Assembly: GCA_036381515.1 (NCBI GenBank)
Contig: DASVCR010000028.1
Coordinates: 1 to 64,000 of the forward strand
Length of the DNA: 64,000 nucleotides
From: ZC4RG20 sp036381515
GTDB lineage: Bacteria; Pseudomonadota; Gammaproteobacteria; Steroidobacterales; Rariloculaceae
Direction of reading: 5' to 3'
The notes below the pieces were generated by a model. The model had not been told where the DNA came from. It made no database searches and worked only from the letters and a program-made list of their open reading frames with translations. How positions within the stretch are numbered: the stretch's first letter is position 1; each line of letters opens with the position of its first letter. Made by a program: the position numbers and the translations under genes. Shown here piece after piece: positions 45,932 to 54,694 of the stretch.

Positions 45932-45955
45932 ACGCGGCGGTGCTGCCGTGAACGC
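45916..45955 (+). repeat. 20-bp tandem duplication at the thiG/thiE junction
   Basis: The unit GGCGGTGCTGTCGTGAACGC at 45916-45935 is repeated at 45936-45955 with one change (T to C). The first copy holds the thiG stop codon and a GTG; the second holds the likely thiE GTG start. Confidence 0.85.
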
Positions 45956-46565
45956 GAACCACGCGCTCCCGCGCTTCTATCCGATCGTCGAGAGCGCCGA
46001 GTGGGTCGAGCGCCTCGTCTCGTGCCGCGCGCGGCTGATCCAGCTGCGGATCAAGGATCGCGCGGAGGCGCACGTCCGCACCGAGGTTCGCGCGGCGCTC
46101 GAGGCGTGCCGACGCCGCGGCGCGACGCTCGTCGTCAACGACTACTGGCGGATCGCGATCGACGAAGGCTGCAGCTTCGTCCATCTCGGCCAGGGCGACC
46201 TCGAAGGCGCCGACGTCCCGGCGATTCGCGACACAGGCATCAGGATCGGCGTCAGCACGCACGATCACGCGGAGCTCGAGCGCGCGTTGACCATCGAGCC
46301 GGACTACGTCGCGCTCGGACCGATCTTTCCGACCGTGCTGAAGGCGATGCCGTGGGCGCCGCAGGGCCTCGAGCGGATCGGCGAATGGAAACGGCGGATC
46401 GGACGCATACCGCTGGTCGCGATCGGCGGACTGACGCCCGAGCGCGCGCTCGCGGCGCTCGCTGCCGGCGCCGATGCCGCGGCCGTCGTCACGGACATCG
46501 TCCGCCACCCGGAGCCCGAAGCACGCGCGCGGGAGTGGGCGGCCGCGCTGGAAACGCAGTCCTAG
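45948..46565 (+). CDS. thiE: Thiamine phosphate synthase
   Basis: A 205-residue TIM-barrel enzyme joining HMP-PP and thiazole phosphate. Conserved stretches are LIQLRIKDR, TLVVNDYWRIAIDEG, VHLGQGDL, GVSTHDHAELERAL, YVALGPIFPTVLKAM and VAIGGLTPERA. The GTG at 45948 is chosen because the sequence NANHALPRFYPIVE starts there. The upstream GTG at 45928, within the first repeat, overlaps the thiG stop and is in a different frame. The gene is preceded by the 20-bp duplication. Confidence 0.95.
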   Translation: MNANHALPRFYPIVESAEWVERLVSCRARLIQLRIKDRAEAHVRTEVRAALEACRRRGATLVVNDYWRIAIDEGCSFVHLGQGDLEGADVPAIRDTGIRIGVSTHDHAELERALTIEPDYVALGPIFPTVLKAMPWAPQGLERIGEWKRRIGRIPLVAIGGLTPERALAALAAGADAAAVVTDIVRHPEPEARAREWAAALETQS

Positions 46566-46646
46566 CGGCTTCGTTCGACGCAGGTGCAATGGGGCCCGAA
46601 GCGGCTGCGAATAGCGTGAATCCACTGCGATGAACGTGAATGCAAC

Positions 46647-47486
46647 ATGTCGGCGGCTGACGCGGAAAGCGAGCGAACGGTGACGCTCGATTGCGCACCC
46701 GCGGCCGTACTCGCGATCGGCGGGACCGACTCGAGCGGCGGCGCAGGGCTCACGCGCGACGCCGAGATGCTCGCCGAATGCGGCGTCGCGGGCACGTTCG
46801 TCGTGACGGCCGTAACCGCCCAGTGCGACGCGCGCGTGCTCGCGGTGCAGTCGATGTCGCCTCGGATCGTGCGCGAGCAGATCCGCGCCGCGTTCGAAAC
46901 GCACGCGGTGCGCGCGGTCAAGATCGGCATGCTAGGCACACGCGACGTCATCGAAGCGGTCGCCGACGCGCTCCCTTCCCGCGACGGGCCGCCGATCGTC
47001 CTCGACCCCGTGCTCGCCGCATCGAGCGGCGGTGCGCTGCTCGAGGCGGATGCGCTCGATGCGCTGCGCGCGACGCTGCTGCCGCGCGCGGCGCTGATCA
47101 CGCCGAACTTGTCGGAAGCGGCGAGCCTGCTTCGCGAGGGCGAGGCGCAGGACGAGGCCGGGATGACGGCGCAGGCCGTGCGGCTTCGGCAACACGGCCC
47201 TGGCGCGGTGCTGCTGAAGGGTGGACATGCCGACGGCACGGTCTCGGTCGACGTGCTCGTCGGAGGCGGCGTCGACATCGAGCGGCTCTCGTCGCCGCGC
47301 GTCGCCGTGCGGATGCGCGGCACCGGCTGCATGCTGGCGTCGGCGATCGCCGCGGGTCTCACGCTCGGGATGCCGCTTGCCGAGGCATGCCGCTTCGGTA
47401 AGCGCCGTATCGACTCGCGGCTCGCGCGAGCGTGCCGCGTGGGCAGCGACGGGCGCGGGGCTCACATCTTGCATTCGCGGCGCTAA
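46647..47486 (+). CDS. thiD: Hydroxymethylpyrimidine (phosphate) kinase
   Basis: A 279-residue ribokinase-fold enzyme that phosphorylates HMP and HMP phosphate. The motifs AVLAIGGTDSSGGAGL, VVTAVTAQC, AVKIGMLGTRDVIEAVAD, VLDPVLAASSGG, LITPNLSEAASLL, VLLKGGHADG and RGTGCMLASAIAAGL are all present. In the first motif the usual GIQAD is GLTRD. It follows thiE by 81 bases on the same strand and completes the operon for joining HMP and thiazole. Kinase thiL for the last step is absent here. Confidence 0.95.
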   Translation: MSAADAESERTVTLDCAPAAVLAIGGTDSSGGAGLTRDAEMLAECGVAGTFVVTAVTAQCDARVLAVQSMSPRIVREQIRAAFETHAVRAVKIGMLGTRDVIEAVADALPSRDGPPIVLDPVLAASSGGALLEADALDALRATLLPRAALITPNLSEAASLLREGEAQDEAGMTAQAVRLRQHGPGAVLLKGGHADGTVSVDVLVGGGVDIERLSSPRVAVRMRGTGCMLASAIAAGLTLGMPLAEACRFGKRRIDSRLARACRVGSDGRGAHILHSRR

Positions 47487-47584
47487 CATCTCGCATTGGC
47501 GCCGACGGCCGTCGATGGCGTCCGATCTCGTCCGTCAGGCCGCTCGGCATGTAGACCGGTCGACGCAACCTCGGAAGGTGCACG

Positions 47585-48133
47585 ATGGCTGATTGGACAT
47601 CGCCCAACGGAGTGACGATCGAGTGCCGCAAGGGCGACGTCACCGCCCAGCCGGATATCGACGTAGTCGTCAACGCCGCGAACGCGGAGCTGCGACCAGG
47701 GGGCGGAGTCGCCGGCGCAATTCATCGAGCCGCGGGACCCGGCCTCGACCGCGAGTGCCGCGCGCTCGCGCCCATTCGGCCGGGTGAAGCGGTGATCACC
47801 GGCGCGCACAACCTGCCGAACAAATGGGTCGTGCACTGCCTCGGCCCGGTATACGGCCGCGACGAGCCCGCGGATCGGCTATTGTCGTCCTGCTATAGGA
47901 ACGCGCTGCTGCTTGCGGAGAAGAAGGGCAGCGGCTCCATCGCATTTCCGGCGATTTCCACCGGAGTGTTCGGCTATCCGGTCGAGCCGGCGGCTCGAGT
48001 GGCCATCGAGACGGTTCTGCAGACGCTGCCGCAGCTTTCCGCGGTTCGGAAGATCCGGTTCGTCCTGTTCTCCGACGCCGACCTGCGGATCCATGAGCAA
48101 GTTCTGAGTTTGCTCACGGCAGAGCGTCGTTGA
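47585..48133 (+). CDS. Macro-domain protein (ADP-ribose/O-acetyl-ADP-ribose deacetylase type)
   Basis: A 182-residue single macro domain. VVVNAANAELRPGGGVAGAIHRAAG is the ADP-ribose binding loop and SIAFPAISTGVFGYPVEPAARVAIETV is the second loop. It probably removes ADP-ribose from proteins or hydrolyses O-acetyl-ADP-ribose. GGAAGG precedes the ATG at good spacing. It lies downstream of thiD on the same strand, about 100 bases on, with no evident functional link. Confidence 0.93.
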   Translation: MADWTSPNGVTIECRKGDVTAQPDIDVVVNAANAELRPGGGVAGAIHRAAGPGLDRECRALAPIRPGEAVITGAHNLPNKWVVHCLGPVYGRDEPADRLLSSCYRNALLLAEKKGSGSIAFPAISTGVFGYPVEPAARVAIETVLQTLPQLSAVRKIRFVLFSDADLRIHEQVLSLLTAERR

Positions 48134-48208
48134 TCACGGCCGCCGCGCCGTGTGCACGGAGCGAGTCGAAGGTACGACGGGCGACCGACGCCGAAGGGAA
48201 AGGGCTCG

Positions 48209-48676
48209 CTAGATCCACCGCCGCACGCGCGCGCAATACGCGTCGTACTCCTCGCCGAACGTCTGCTTCATGCTGCGCTCTTCGAACGGAATGATCACGA
48301 AGTTCTGCAGCACGAACAGCACCACGGGCACGATCCACATCACCCATGTGCCGAAGACGAGCGCGGCGCCTAACGCTATCCCGAGCGAGCCGAGGTACAT
48401 CGGATTGCGCGACCACCGGAACGGGCCGCTCGTGACGAACGCCGGGTGCACGGTCGACGAAGGCCGAATCTCCGCGCGGTGCTGGCGGAACGTCAAGACC
48501 GCCCACCCGGACCACAGGAAACCGGCGACGAAGACCACGATGCCGACCGTCCGCTGCTGCAAGACGGGCGAAAGCTCGAGGAGCTGGCCGATCACGAGCG
48601 CAGCGACGATCAGGCCGATGAGCCAGATCGGCGTCGCAATGCGGACGATGACGGAGGGCTTGTCGGGATTGGTCAT
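48209..48676 (-). CDS. Isoprenylcysteine carboxyl methyltransferase-like membrane protein
   Basis: A 155-residue protein with about four transmembrane helices (IATPIWLIGLIVAALVIGQLL; TVGIVVFVAGFLWSGWAVLTF; two near the C-terminus). The ICMT/PEMT signature is present: GPFRWSRNPMYLG, then IIPFEERSMKQTFGEEYDAYCARVRRW, which bind S-adenosylmethionine. Bacterial members methylate unknown small molecules or lipids. It is convergent with the macro-domain gene. Confidence 0.88.
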   Translation of the reverse strand: MTNPDKPSVIVRIATPIWLIGLIVAALVIGQLLELSPVLQQRTVGIVVFVAGFLWSGWAVLTFRQHRAEIRPSSTVHPAFVTSGPFRWSRNPMYLGSLGIALGAALVFGTWVMWIVPVVLFVLQNFVIIPFEERSMKQTFGEEYDAYCARVRRWI

Positions 48677-48822
48677 GGATTCGCGCCTCGCTCGCCCGAA
48701 GCATAGCTCGCGAGCGCCGCTCGTTCACGTCCGTTCGGCCCCAAGAAGCGGAAAGCCCTCGGGCAGTTCACCGCCGCTGGTTATCGTCGGGTCCTGTTGG
48801 TGTCTCGGGGATCGACGGCCGA

Positions 48823-51363
48823 CTACTCGTACCTCAGCACGGCTATCGGCTCGACGCGGGACGCACGCCGCGCGGGAATGTAAGCCGCTGCGATCGTGAC
48901 CGCCGCAAGCATGCCGGCCGCGGCCGCGAGCGCGACGGGATCCGCGGCCTCGACGCCGAACAGGAAGCTTCGCGCCGCACGCCCGAGCGTGACCGCTGCG
49001 ACGGTTCCGAGCACGACGCCGATGACGGCCATTCCGGCGACCTGCCGCAACACCATGCCGCGAATGCGGCCGGCCGGCGCGCCGAGCGCGAAGCGCAGAC
49101 CGATCTCTCGCGACCGCTGAGCGACCGAGTACGCAAGCACGCCGTAGAGCCCGAGCGCCGCAAGAGCGGTAGCGAGCAGGGCGAATGCCGTCGAGGTTCT
49201 CGTGAAGAAGCGCACGACCGCGGTGCTCTCGCGGAATTGCTCCTCCATCGTCTGCAGATTCGTGATCGGTCGGGTCGGATCTACGCGAGTGACGGCGTCA
49301 CGGACGGCGTTTACGAGCTCCGCTGTCGGCCGGGCGCTACGCACATAAAACGTTGCAGGGCCGGCCCAAAAGCTCCCGGGGACGGACTGCATGAAGAGCT
49401 GCGGCTCGACGTCGTTGGTGACGCTGCCGAACCTCATGTCGTCGACGACGCCGACGACGTCGAACTGGAAACCCGCGGTCACGCTTCGCCCGACCAGGCC
49501 CTCCGGGGACAAACCGAAACGCTCCGCGAATCGTCGATTGACGATTACCCCTCGAGGGCTGTTCGCGTCGGCGAAATCAAGCCCCGCGAGCAGGTCGATT
49601 CCGAACGTCCGAAAGAAGTCCGCGCTGACCATCTCGATGGACGTCGGAACCTGGGCCTGCGCGCCGTCGACGGTCGCCTGGTATATCACGCCGCCCTGGA
49701 GAGAAAGCACCGGACGCGAATTCGTCCACGCCACGGAAGACACCCCGGGGATCGCCTCGAGCGCTTCCGCGATCGGCAGCAGCGAGGTGACGTCCGTGCC
49801 CACCGCATTGTTCGCGGGCGACAGGGTGAACATGACGATTGAGCTGATATCGGCGCCGAGATCGACGCGCGCAATGTTCGCGAGACTCTGTGCGAAGACG
49901 CCCACCATCGCGAGCATCGCCGTCGACAGCGCGACCTGCACGGTCGCGACGGCGGCCCGGAACCGCGCGACGCCCTTCGGCAGCGTCTGCCTCGCACCGT
50001 GCGAGTGTAGCGTCTTCGCGGGCTCGACCCGTATCAGGCGCCGGACCGGAAGGAGCCCGACGGCGAGCGCCGATCCCACCGCGACGACGATCGCGAGGAG
50101 CGCCGCGGCACCGCTCATGCCCGCGTCGGAGGCGGTTTCGGGCATGCCCGGCACTCGGCTCGCCACGCGGAGCAACAGCGCCGCGATCGGCAGGCTCAGC
50201 AGGGCGGCGGGCAGCGCGAGGACGAGCGACTCGGCGAACAGCAGCGAAGAGAGCCGCGTGCGGGTCGCCCCCAGCGAAGCGCGCACCGCCATCTCGCCGC
50301 TTCGCGCCGTGGCTCGGAGCAGAATGAGCCCCGCGACGTTGGCGCAGCAGAGAAGCAGCACGAAGGCGCTCGCGGCCAGGAGCAGCATGACGCTGACGCG
50401 CGCCGGGAACAGTATCTGGTCGTTGGTCTGCCCTCGTGCGCCGGGCTCGAGCAACAGCGCTCTCGTGCGAAACGCGTCGAGCTCCTGCTCGGTGGCGCCG
50501 ATCGCGAGCGGCGCTTCGACGTCGCTCAGGATCGCACGGAAAAGCGTGTTCATCGCGACGGCCGCCCCTTCGCGAGTGACGCCCGGCTTCAGGCGCGCGA
50601 AGACGTGGACCCAGAAATAGTCGCGGCGGTCATGATTCGGAATCGCGCTCGCCGCCGAGATGTCGGAGACGCCGCTGCTCGAGAACGTGAACGAGATCGA
50701 GATCGGCACGAAGACGTTCGCGCGCGCGCTGACCGCCGTGCCGTGAAAGCCGGGCGGTGCGACGCCGACGATCGTCAACGGCACATCGTTGACGGTGAGC
50801 GTCCGCCCGAGAACGCCGGGATCGCCGCCGAACTCGCTCTGCCAATACGCATGGCTCAGCACGACGGATTGGGCCTGGCCGTCGACCCGATCGTCCTCGG
50901 GCCCGAGCAGTCGACCGAGCGCGGGCTGCAGGCCGAGCACCGAGAAATAGCTTCCCGAGACGAGCGCGCCCGTCGCGAAGCGTGCACTGTCTTCGGTCGA
51001 CAGGCGTGCCTCGAAGAACGTATGCGCCGCAAGACCGACGAACGGCTCCTGCTCGCGTTCGAGGTCGCGAAACATCGGGTAGCTGAAGAGCGTTTCCGGT
51101 CCGCCTGCCGCCGACGTGCGGAAGATCGGCAGCAAATTCGGATCCATCTGGGGCTGCGGCCGCTGCGAGTCGTTCAGATTGACGAGCCGTTCCGGCTCCG
51201 GGACGGAGAGCGGACGCAGCAAAATATGCTGCGCCAGAGAGAAGATTGCGACGTTCGCGCCGATACCGAGCGCGAGCGTCAGCATGACGACGGTGGCGAA
51301 CGTCGGGCGGCTGAGGACGGCTCGGGCGCCATGCCGAATGTCGGCGAGGAGGTTCTCGATCAT
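48823..51363 (-). CDS. FtsX-type (ADOP) permease without an ATPase domain
   Basis: An 846-residue membrane protein. Order: N-terminal helix (TFATVVMLTLALGIGANVAI), MacB-like periplasmic core (EPERLVNLNDSQR, FSYPMFRDLEREQEPF, VVLSHAYWQSEFGGDP), FtsX helices with SGEMAVRASLGATRTRLSSLL, a second core and a C-terminal FtsX domain (RSREIGLRFALGAPAGRIRGM) ending ARRASRVEPIAVLRYE. Such genes come in many copies in acidobacteria and some gammaproteobacteria. No ATPase partner is adjacent. The start at 51363 follows no strong Shine-Dalgarno but gives the expected N-terminus. Confidence 0.92.
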   Translation of the reverse strand: MIENLLADIRHGARAVLSRPTFATVVMLTLALGIGANVAIFSLAQHILLRPLSVPEPERLVNLNDSQRPQPQMDPNLLPIFRTSAAGGPETLFSYPMFRDLEREQEPFVGLAAHTFFEARLSTEDSARFATGALVSGSYFSVLGLQPALGRLLGPEDDRVDGQAQSVVLSHAYWQSEFGGDPGVLGRTLTVNDVPLTIVGVAPPGFHGTAVSARANVFVPISISFTFSSSGVSDISAASAIPNHDRRDYFWVHVFARLKPGVTREGAAVAMNTLFRAILSDVEAPLAIGATEQELDAFRTRALLLEPGARGQTNDQILFPARVSVMLLLAASAFVLLLCCANVAGLILLRATARSGEMAVRASLGATRTRLSSLLFAESLVLALPAALLSLPIAALLLRVASRVPGMPETASDAGMSGAAALLAIVVAVGSALAVGLLPVRRLIRVEPAKTLHSHGARQTLPKGVARFRAAVATVQVALSTAMLAMVGVFAQSLANIARVDLGADISSIVMFTLSPANNAVGTDVTSLLPIAEALEAIPGVSSVAWTNSRPVLSLQGGVIYQATVDGAQAQVPTSIEMVSADFFRTFGIDLLAGLDFADANSPRGVIVNRRFAERFGLSPEGLVGRSVTAGFQFDVVGVVDDMRFGSVTNDVEPQLFMQSVPGSFWAGPATFYVRSARPTAELVNAVRDAVTRVDPTRPITNLQTMEEQFRESTAVVRFFTRTSTAFALLATALAALGLYGVLAYSVAQRSREIGLRFALGAPAGRIRGMVLRQVAGMAVIGVVLGTVAAVTLGRAARSFLFGVEAADPVALAAAAGMLAAVTIAAAYIPARRASRVEPIAVLRYE

Positions 51364-51693
51364 TGCAGTCGCTTTCCATTGATTACCGTGCATCGACGAG
51401 CCGCCCCGGCGGTCGCCTGTTCCTGGCACGGCACGGCCTGCGGGTCGCTATGCGCTCCCCGTGCCTGCGCGGCCCAAGCGGCTCAAGGAGCTGTTTCGCA
51501 ATACAAATGTGGACTGCAGGGGCACCGAAGCCGCGGTGCTGCGGTGCCGATATCGGACACGAGGTTCCGCAAGTGGGACGGTATTTCGCCGCTCGGGCGC
51601 CCCACGCGGGGGCGGTAGGGTAGCGATGCACGCCGACGCCGCGGCGCCGCGTCGGTCGCGCAACGATCGCGCCGAGGAGCCTGACGAACGTCG
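51364..51693. other. Intergenic region between FtsX permease and ankyrin genes
   Basis: About 330 bases without a convincing gene. GGCACCG at 51521-51527 and CGGTGCC at 51542-51548 can pair. The remainder shows nothing recognisable. Confidence 0.35.
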
Positions 51694-53250
51694 CTAGCGC
51701 GCGTCCGCTTGCGGCGTCGCCGCCATCAACCGCCGCACGAGCTCCGCCGTATCCTCGTGGACGTCGATCCGGTCGCCGCGGCTGTTGCCTCCCGCGCGGC
51801 CGAGCGCCGCGTCCTCGGGCGTCATCCCGCGCGCGTCCTTCACGTGGATGTCCGCGCCTCGTGAAACGAGGTATTCGACGACGTCGTTCCATCCCCAGAA
51901 CGCCGCACCGTGGATCGCCGCCTGACCTTTCATGTGGTCGAGCGACTCGTCGCTCGGATAAGGACAGCAATATTCGCCGTAACGGCCGGCGATGCGTGCG
52001 TTCACGTTGCCGCCGGCATCGAGGAGCAGCTCGAGCGCCGCGATCGAGCGCTGTTGGACATCGGGCGTCGTGAACGTCCCGCGCGTGTCGGCGTCGCGCG
52101 AGCCGAGGCCGGCGGCCGCCATGACCGGCGTAATGCCGATCACCTGACCGAGGTTCGGGTCCGCGCCGTGCTCGAGCAGCAAACGGATCGCATCCGTGTC
52201 GAAGGCCTTGGCCGCGCGGAGCAACGGCGTCGTGCCGATGATCAGCATGTGGTCGACGCCGCGGTCCGCGCCGACCGAGCGGAACGGCGGCCTCAGCTTC
52301 AGCTGCGCGTTCGGGTTCGCGCCGGCCTCGAGAAGCATCTCGATCAGCTCGAGGCTCGTCGTTTCGTCGAGCACCGGCCGATCGGGACGGCCGCCGTGCG
52401 GGATCGTGTTCACGTCGACCGCGAGATAGAGCGGCGTGCGCCCCCACCAATCCCAGCGGTTCACGTCCGCGCCTGCCTCGACCAGGTGCGCGGCGACGTC
52501 GAAGTGCATGTTCGCGACCGCCATGATCAGCGGCGTGATGCCGTCCGGGTCCGGCAGATCGATGTCGGCCCCCGCGTCGAGCAGGATGCGCACGCACTCG
52601 AGGCAGCCTTCGCGCGCGGCGAAGAGCAGCGGCGTCAGTCCGCCCGAAGGCCGGTACTGCGCGCGAGGCTCGCCGGAGACCTGACGCTCCCAGTCGTGGA
52701 TCCTCGAACGCGCATCGACGTCCGCGCCGTGCTCGATCAGGAGCCGCATCATCTCGGGCTGGCGCTCGGCCGCGGCCCACATCAGCGCCGTCTGACCGCG
52801 CAGGACCTCGCGCGCATCGACGTTCGCGCCGTGATCGAGCAAAAGTCGCGCCGCATCGACGTTCGCCGTGCGGGCAAGGAGCATCAGCGCCGTCTGACCG
52901 TCCTCGTTCGCCGAATCCGGATCGGCGCCGGCGTCGAGAAGCCGCGCGATCACATCCGGGTTGCCGACGATCGCGGCCTCCGACATCGGCGTCGCGCCGA
53001 ACTCGTTCACGGCATTCGGATCGGCGCCCGCCGCGAGCAGACGCTCGACGAGCACGACGTCGTCGGCCGCGACGGCCCAGTGCAGGGCCGTCGTCCCGTC
53101 CGCTGCCGCTTCGTTCACGTCCGCGCCCTGCTCGATCAGCGCGAGCGCCTTCTCGTGATCCTCGAGCCGGGCCGCATCGACGAGCGGTGCGCCGAAGGCG
53201 CGGCCCGCCGCGACGAGGACGACGGCGGCGACGGCGAGGCCGCTCCTCAT
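51694..53250 (-). CDS. Secreted ankyrin-repeat protein
   Basis: A 518-residue protein with a signal peptide (SGLAVAAVVLVAAGRAFG) followed by about ten ankyrin repeats. Typical units are DGTTALHWAVAADDVVLVERLL, FGATPMSEAAIVGNPDVIARLL and GRTPLYLAVDVN; inserted loops follow in the second half. It probably works as a periplasmic binding scaffold. The ATG at 53250 has GGAGG at 7 bases, which decides it over the GTG at 53256. The gene follows the DUF1552 gene without a gap, so the two are in one operon. Confidence 0.9.
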   Translation of the reverse strand: MRSGLAVAAVVLVAAGRAFGAPLVDAARLEDHEKALALIEQGADVNEAAADGTTALHWAVAADDVVLVERLLAAGADPNAVNEFGATPMSEAAIVGNPDVIARLLDAGADPDSANEDGQTALMLLARTANVDAARLLLDHGANVDAREVLRGQTALMWAAAERQPEMMRLLIEHGADVDARSRIHDWERQVSGEPRAQYRPSGGLTPLLFAAREGCLECVRILLDAGADIDLPDPDGITPLIMAVANMHFDVAAHLVEAGADVNRWDWWGRTPLYLAVDVNTIPHGGRPDRPVLDETTSLELIEMLLEAGANPNAQLKLRPPFRSVGADRGVDHMLIIGTTPLLRAAKAFDTDAIRLLLEHGADPNLGQVIGITPVMAAAGLGSRDADTRGTFTTPDVQQRSIAALELLLDAGGNVNARIAGRYGEYCCPYPSDESLDHMKGQAAIHGAAFWGWNDVVEYLVSRGADIHVKDARGMTPEDAALGRAGGNSRGDRIDVHEDTAELVRRLMAATPQADAR

Positions 53251-53252
53251 CG

Positions 53253-54599
53253 TCACACCTCCGACAGCTCGCCCGTCGCGTCGCCGAAGGACTCGACCTC
53301 GAGACCGGCGCGCCGCAGCAGCGTGAGGTGCAGGTTCGCGAGCGGCGTATGATCAGGATAGCGCAGATGCTGCCCGCCCTTGATGCTGCCGCCGCCCAAG
53401 CCGAAGACCGCCGTCGGCAGCGGGAAGTGATCGTGCAGATCGCTGTTGCTCATGTTGCTGCCGTAGAGAAGGATCGAGTTGTCGAGCATCGAGCCTTCGC
53501 CGTCCGGCAGCTCGGCGAGCTTCTTCAGGAATTTGCCGAAAGCCTCGGCGTGATACCGCTGGATCCGCACGAGGCGGCGCATCTTCTCGGTGTCGTTGCC
53601 GTGGTGCGAAAGCGGATGGAAAGCGTCCGAGACGCCGATGTGGTTGTAGCTCCGGTTGCTGCCCTCGGCGGCCATGATGAACGACACGACGCGCGTCAGG
53701 TTCGCCTGATACGCGAGCACGATCAGGTCGAACATCAGGTTCAGCTGCCGATCGAAGTTGTCGAGCACGCCCATCGGCGCGTCCGGCAGATCGAGGTTCG
53801 ACAGATCGCGCTCCTCGAGCTTCTGGATGCGGCGCTCGACCTCGCGCACGCTCGCGAGATAGTCGTCCAGGACGGCACGGTCGCGCGGGCCGAGATCCCG
53901 CTGCAGCGCCTTCGTCTGCTCGGAAACGAGATCGATCACGCTCGAGTACTCGCGGGAGATCGCCTCGCGCTCCTCGGCCGTGTCGCCGCGGCCGAAGAGC
54001 CGCTCGAAGACCTTGCGCGGATTGACTTCCATCGGCAGCGGCGTCGTCGGCGAGCGGAACGAGATCGTCGTCGCGTAGCTGCAGCCGTAGACGCGGTCGC
54101 AGGCGCCGCCGGTGCCGCCTGCTTCGGCCGCGAGCTCGAGCGACGGAAACGGCGTGTCCTGCCCGATCTCGCGGGCCGCGATCTGATCGACGCTGACGTC
54201 GATGTTCGGCTCGTGACTCTTTGCAGGATGCACGCACGTGAGCCACGTGCCGGGCGTGATCGCGTGGACGGCGGGGCTGTTCGCCGGCTTGTTGCCGAGC
54301 CGGCTCACGACGGTCATGTAGCGTTTGAACTCCGCGAGCGGCTCGAGGATCTCGCGGAGCTCGAAGCTGCTGCCCTCGCCGATCGGCGTCCAGAAGTCCA
54401 TCGCCTCGCCGTGCGGCGTGTTGTCCATGATCGCGCCGTGCGGCAGATAGAAGTAGCCGAGGCGCGGCTTCGGGCTCGCCGCCGTGTTCGCGAGGGCGGT
54501 CGACGCGGGGATCATCGCGTCGAGCAACGGCAGCGCGACGGCGGCGCCCGCGCCCTTCAGGAACGTTCTGCGAGGAAGGTGTTTCTTCGTGATGAACAT
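53253..54599 (-). CDS. DUF1552 family protein, Tat-exported
   Basis: A 448-residue protein with a twin-arginine leader (LPRRTFLKGAGAAVALPLL). DUF1552 features are RLGYFYLPHGAIMDN, VVSRLGNKPA with HAITPGTWLTC, ASREYSSVIDL-like ISREYSSVIDLVSEQ, VLDDYLASVREVERRI, NRSYNHIGVSDAFHPLSHH, and LLYGSNMSNSDLHDHFPLP. Members nearly always occur next to DUF1592-type heme proteins, as here. The function is unknown; an exported oxidoreductase or hydrolase-like role is possible. GGAGGA precedes the ATG. Confidence 0.93.
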   Translation of the reverse strand: MFITKKHLPRRTFLKGAGAAVALPLLDAMIPASTALANTAASPKPRLGYFYLPHGAIMDNTPHGEAMDFWTPIGEGSSFELREILEPLAEFKRYMTVVSRLGNKPANSPAVHAITPGTWLTCVHPAKSHEPNIDVSVDQIAAREIGQDTPFPSLELAAEAGGTGGACDRVYGCSYATTISFRSPTTPLPMEVNPRKVFERLFGRGDTAEEREAISREYSSVIDLVSEQTKALQRDLGPRDRAVLDDYLASVREVERRIQKLEERDLSNLDLPDAPMGVLDNFDRQLNLMFDLIVLAYQANLTRVVSFIMAAEGSNRSYNHIGVSDAFHPLSHHGNDTEKMRRLVRIQRYHAEAFGKFLKKLAELPDGEGSMLDNSILLYGSNMSNSDLHDHFPLPTAVFGLGGGSIKGGQHLRYPDHTPLANLHLTLLRRAGLEVESFGDATGELSEV

Positions 54600-54643
54600 C
54601 GGAATGCTCCTCCGGCGTTCGACGTCAATCCTGTTCGCCTCCG

Positions 54644-54694
54644 GAAAATGTGTCAGACACCATTTTCTCGGGAAATGGTGTCTGACACATTTTC
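54644..54694. repeat. Perfect 22-bp inverted repeat (GTGTCTGACAC type)
   Basis: Arms at 54644-54665 and 54673-54694 are perfectly complementary, with the 7-base spacer TCTCGGG. The core is GGTGTCTGACAC. Such palindromes recur in many proteobacterial genomes, and some are associated with REP-associated tyrosine transposases. It covers the last 14 codons and the stop of the DUF1592 gene. Confidence 0.85.
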
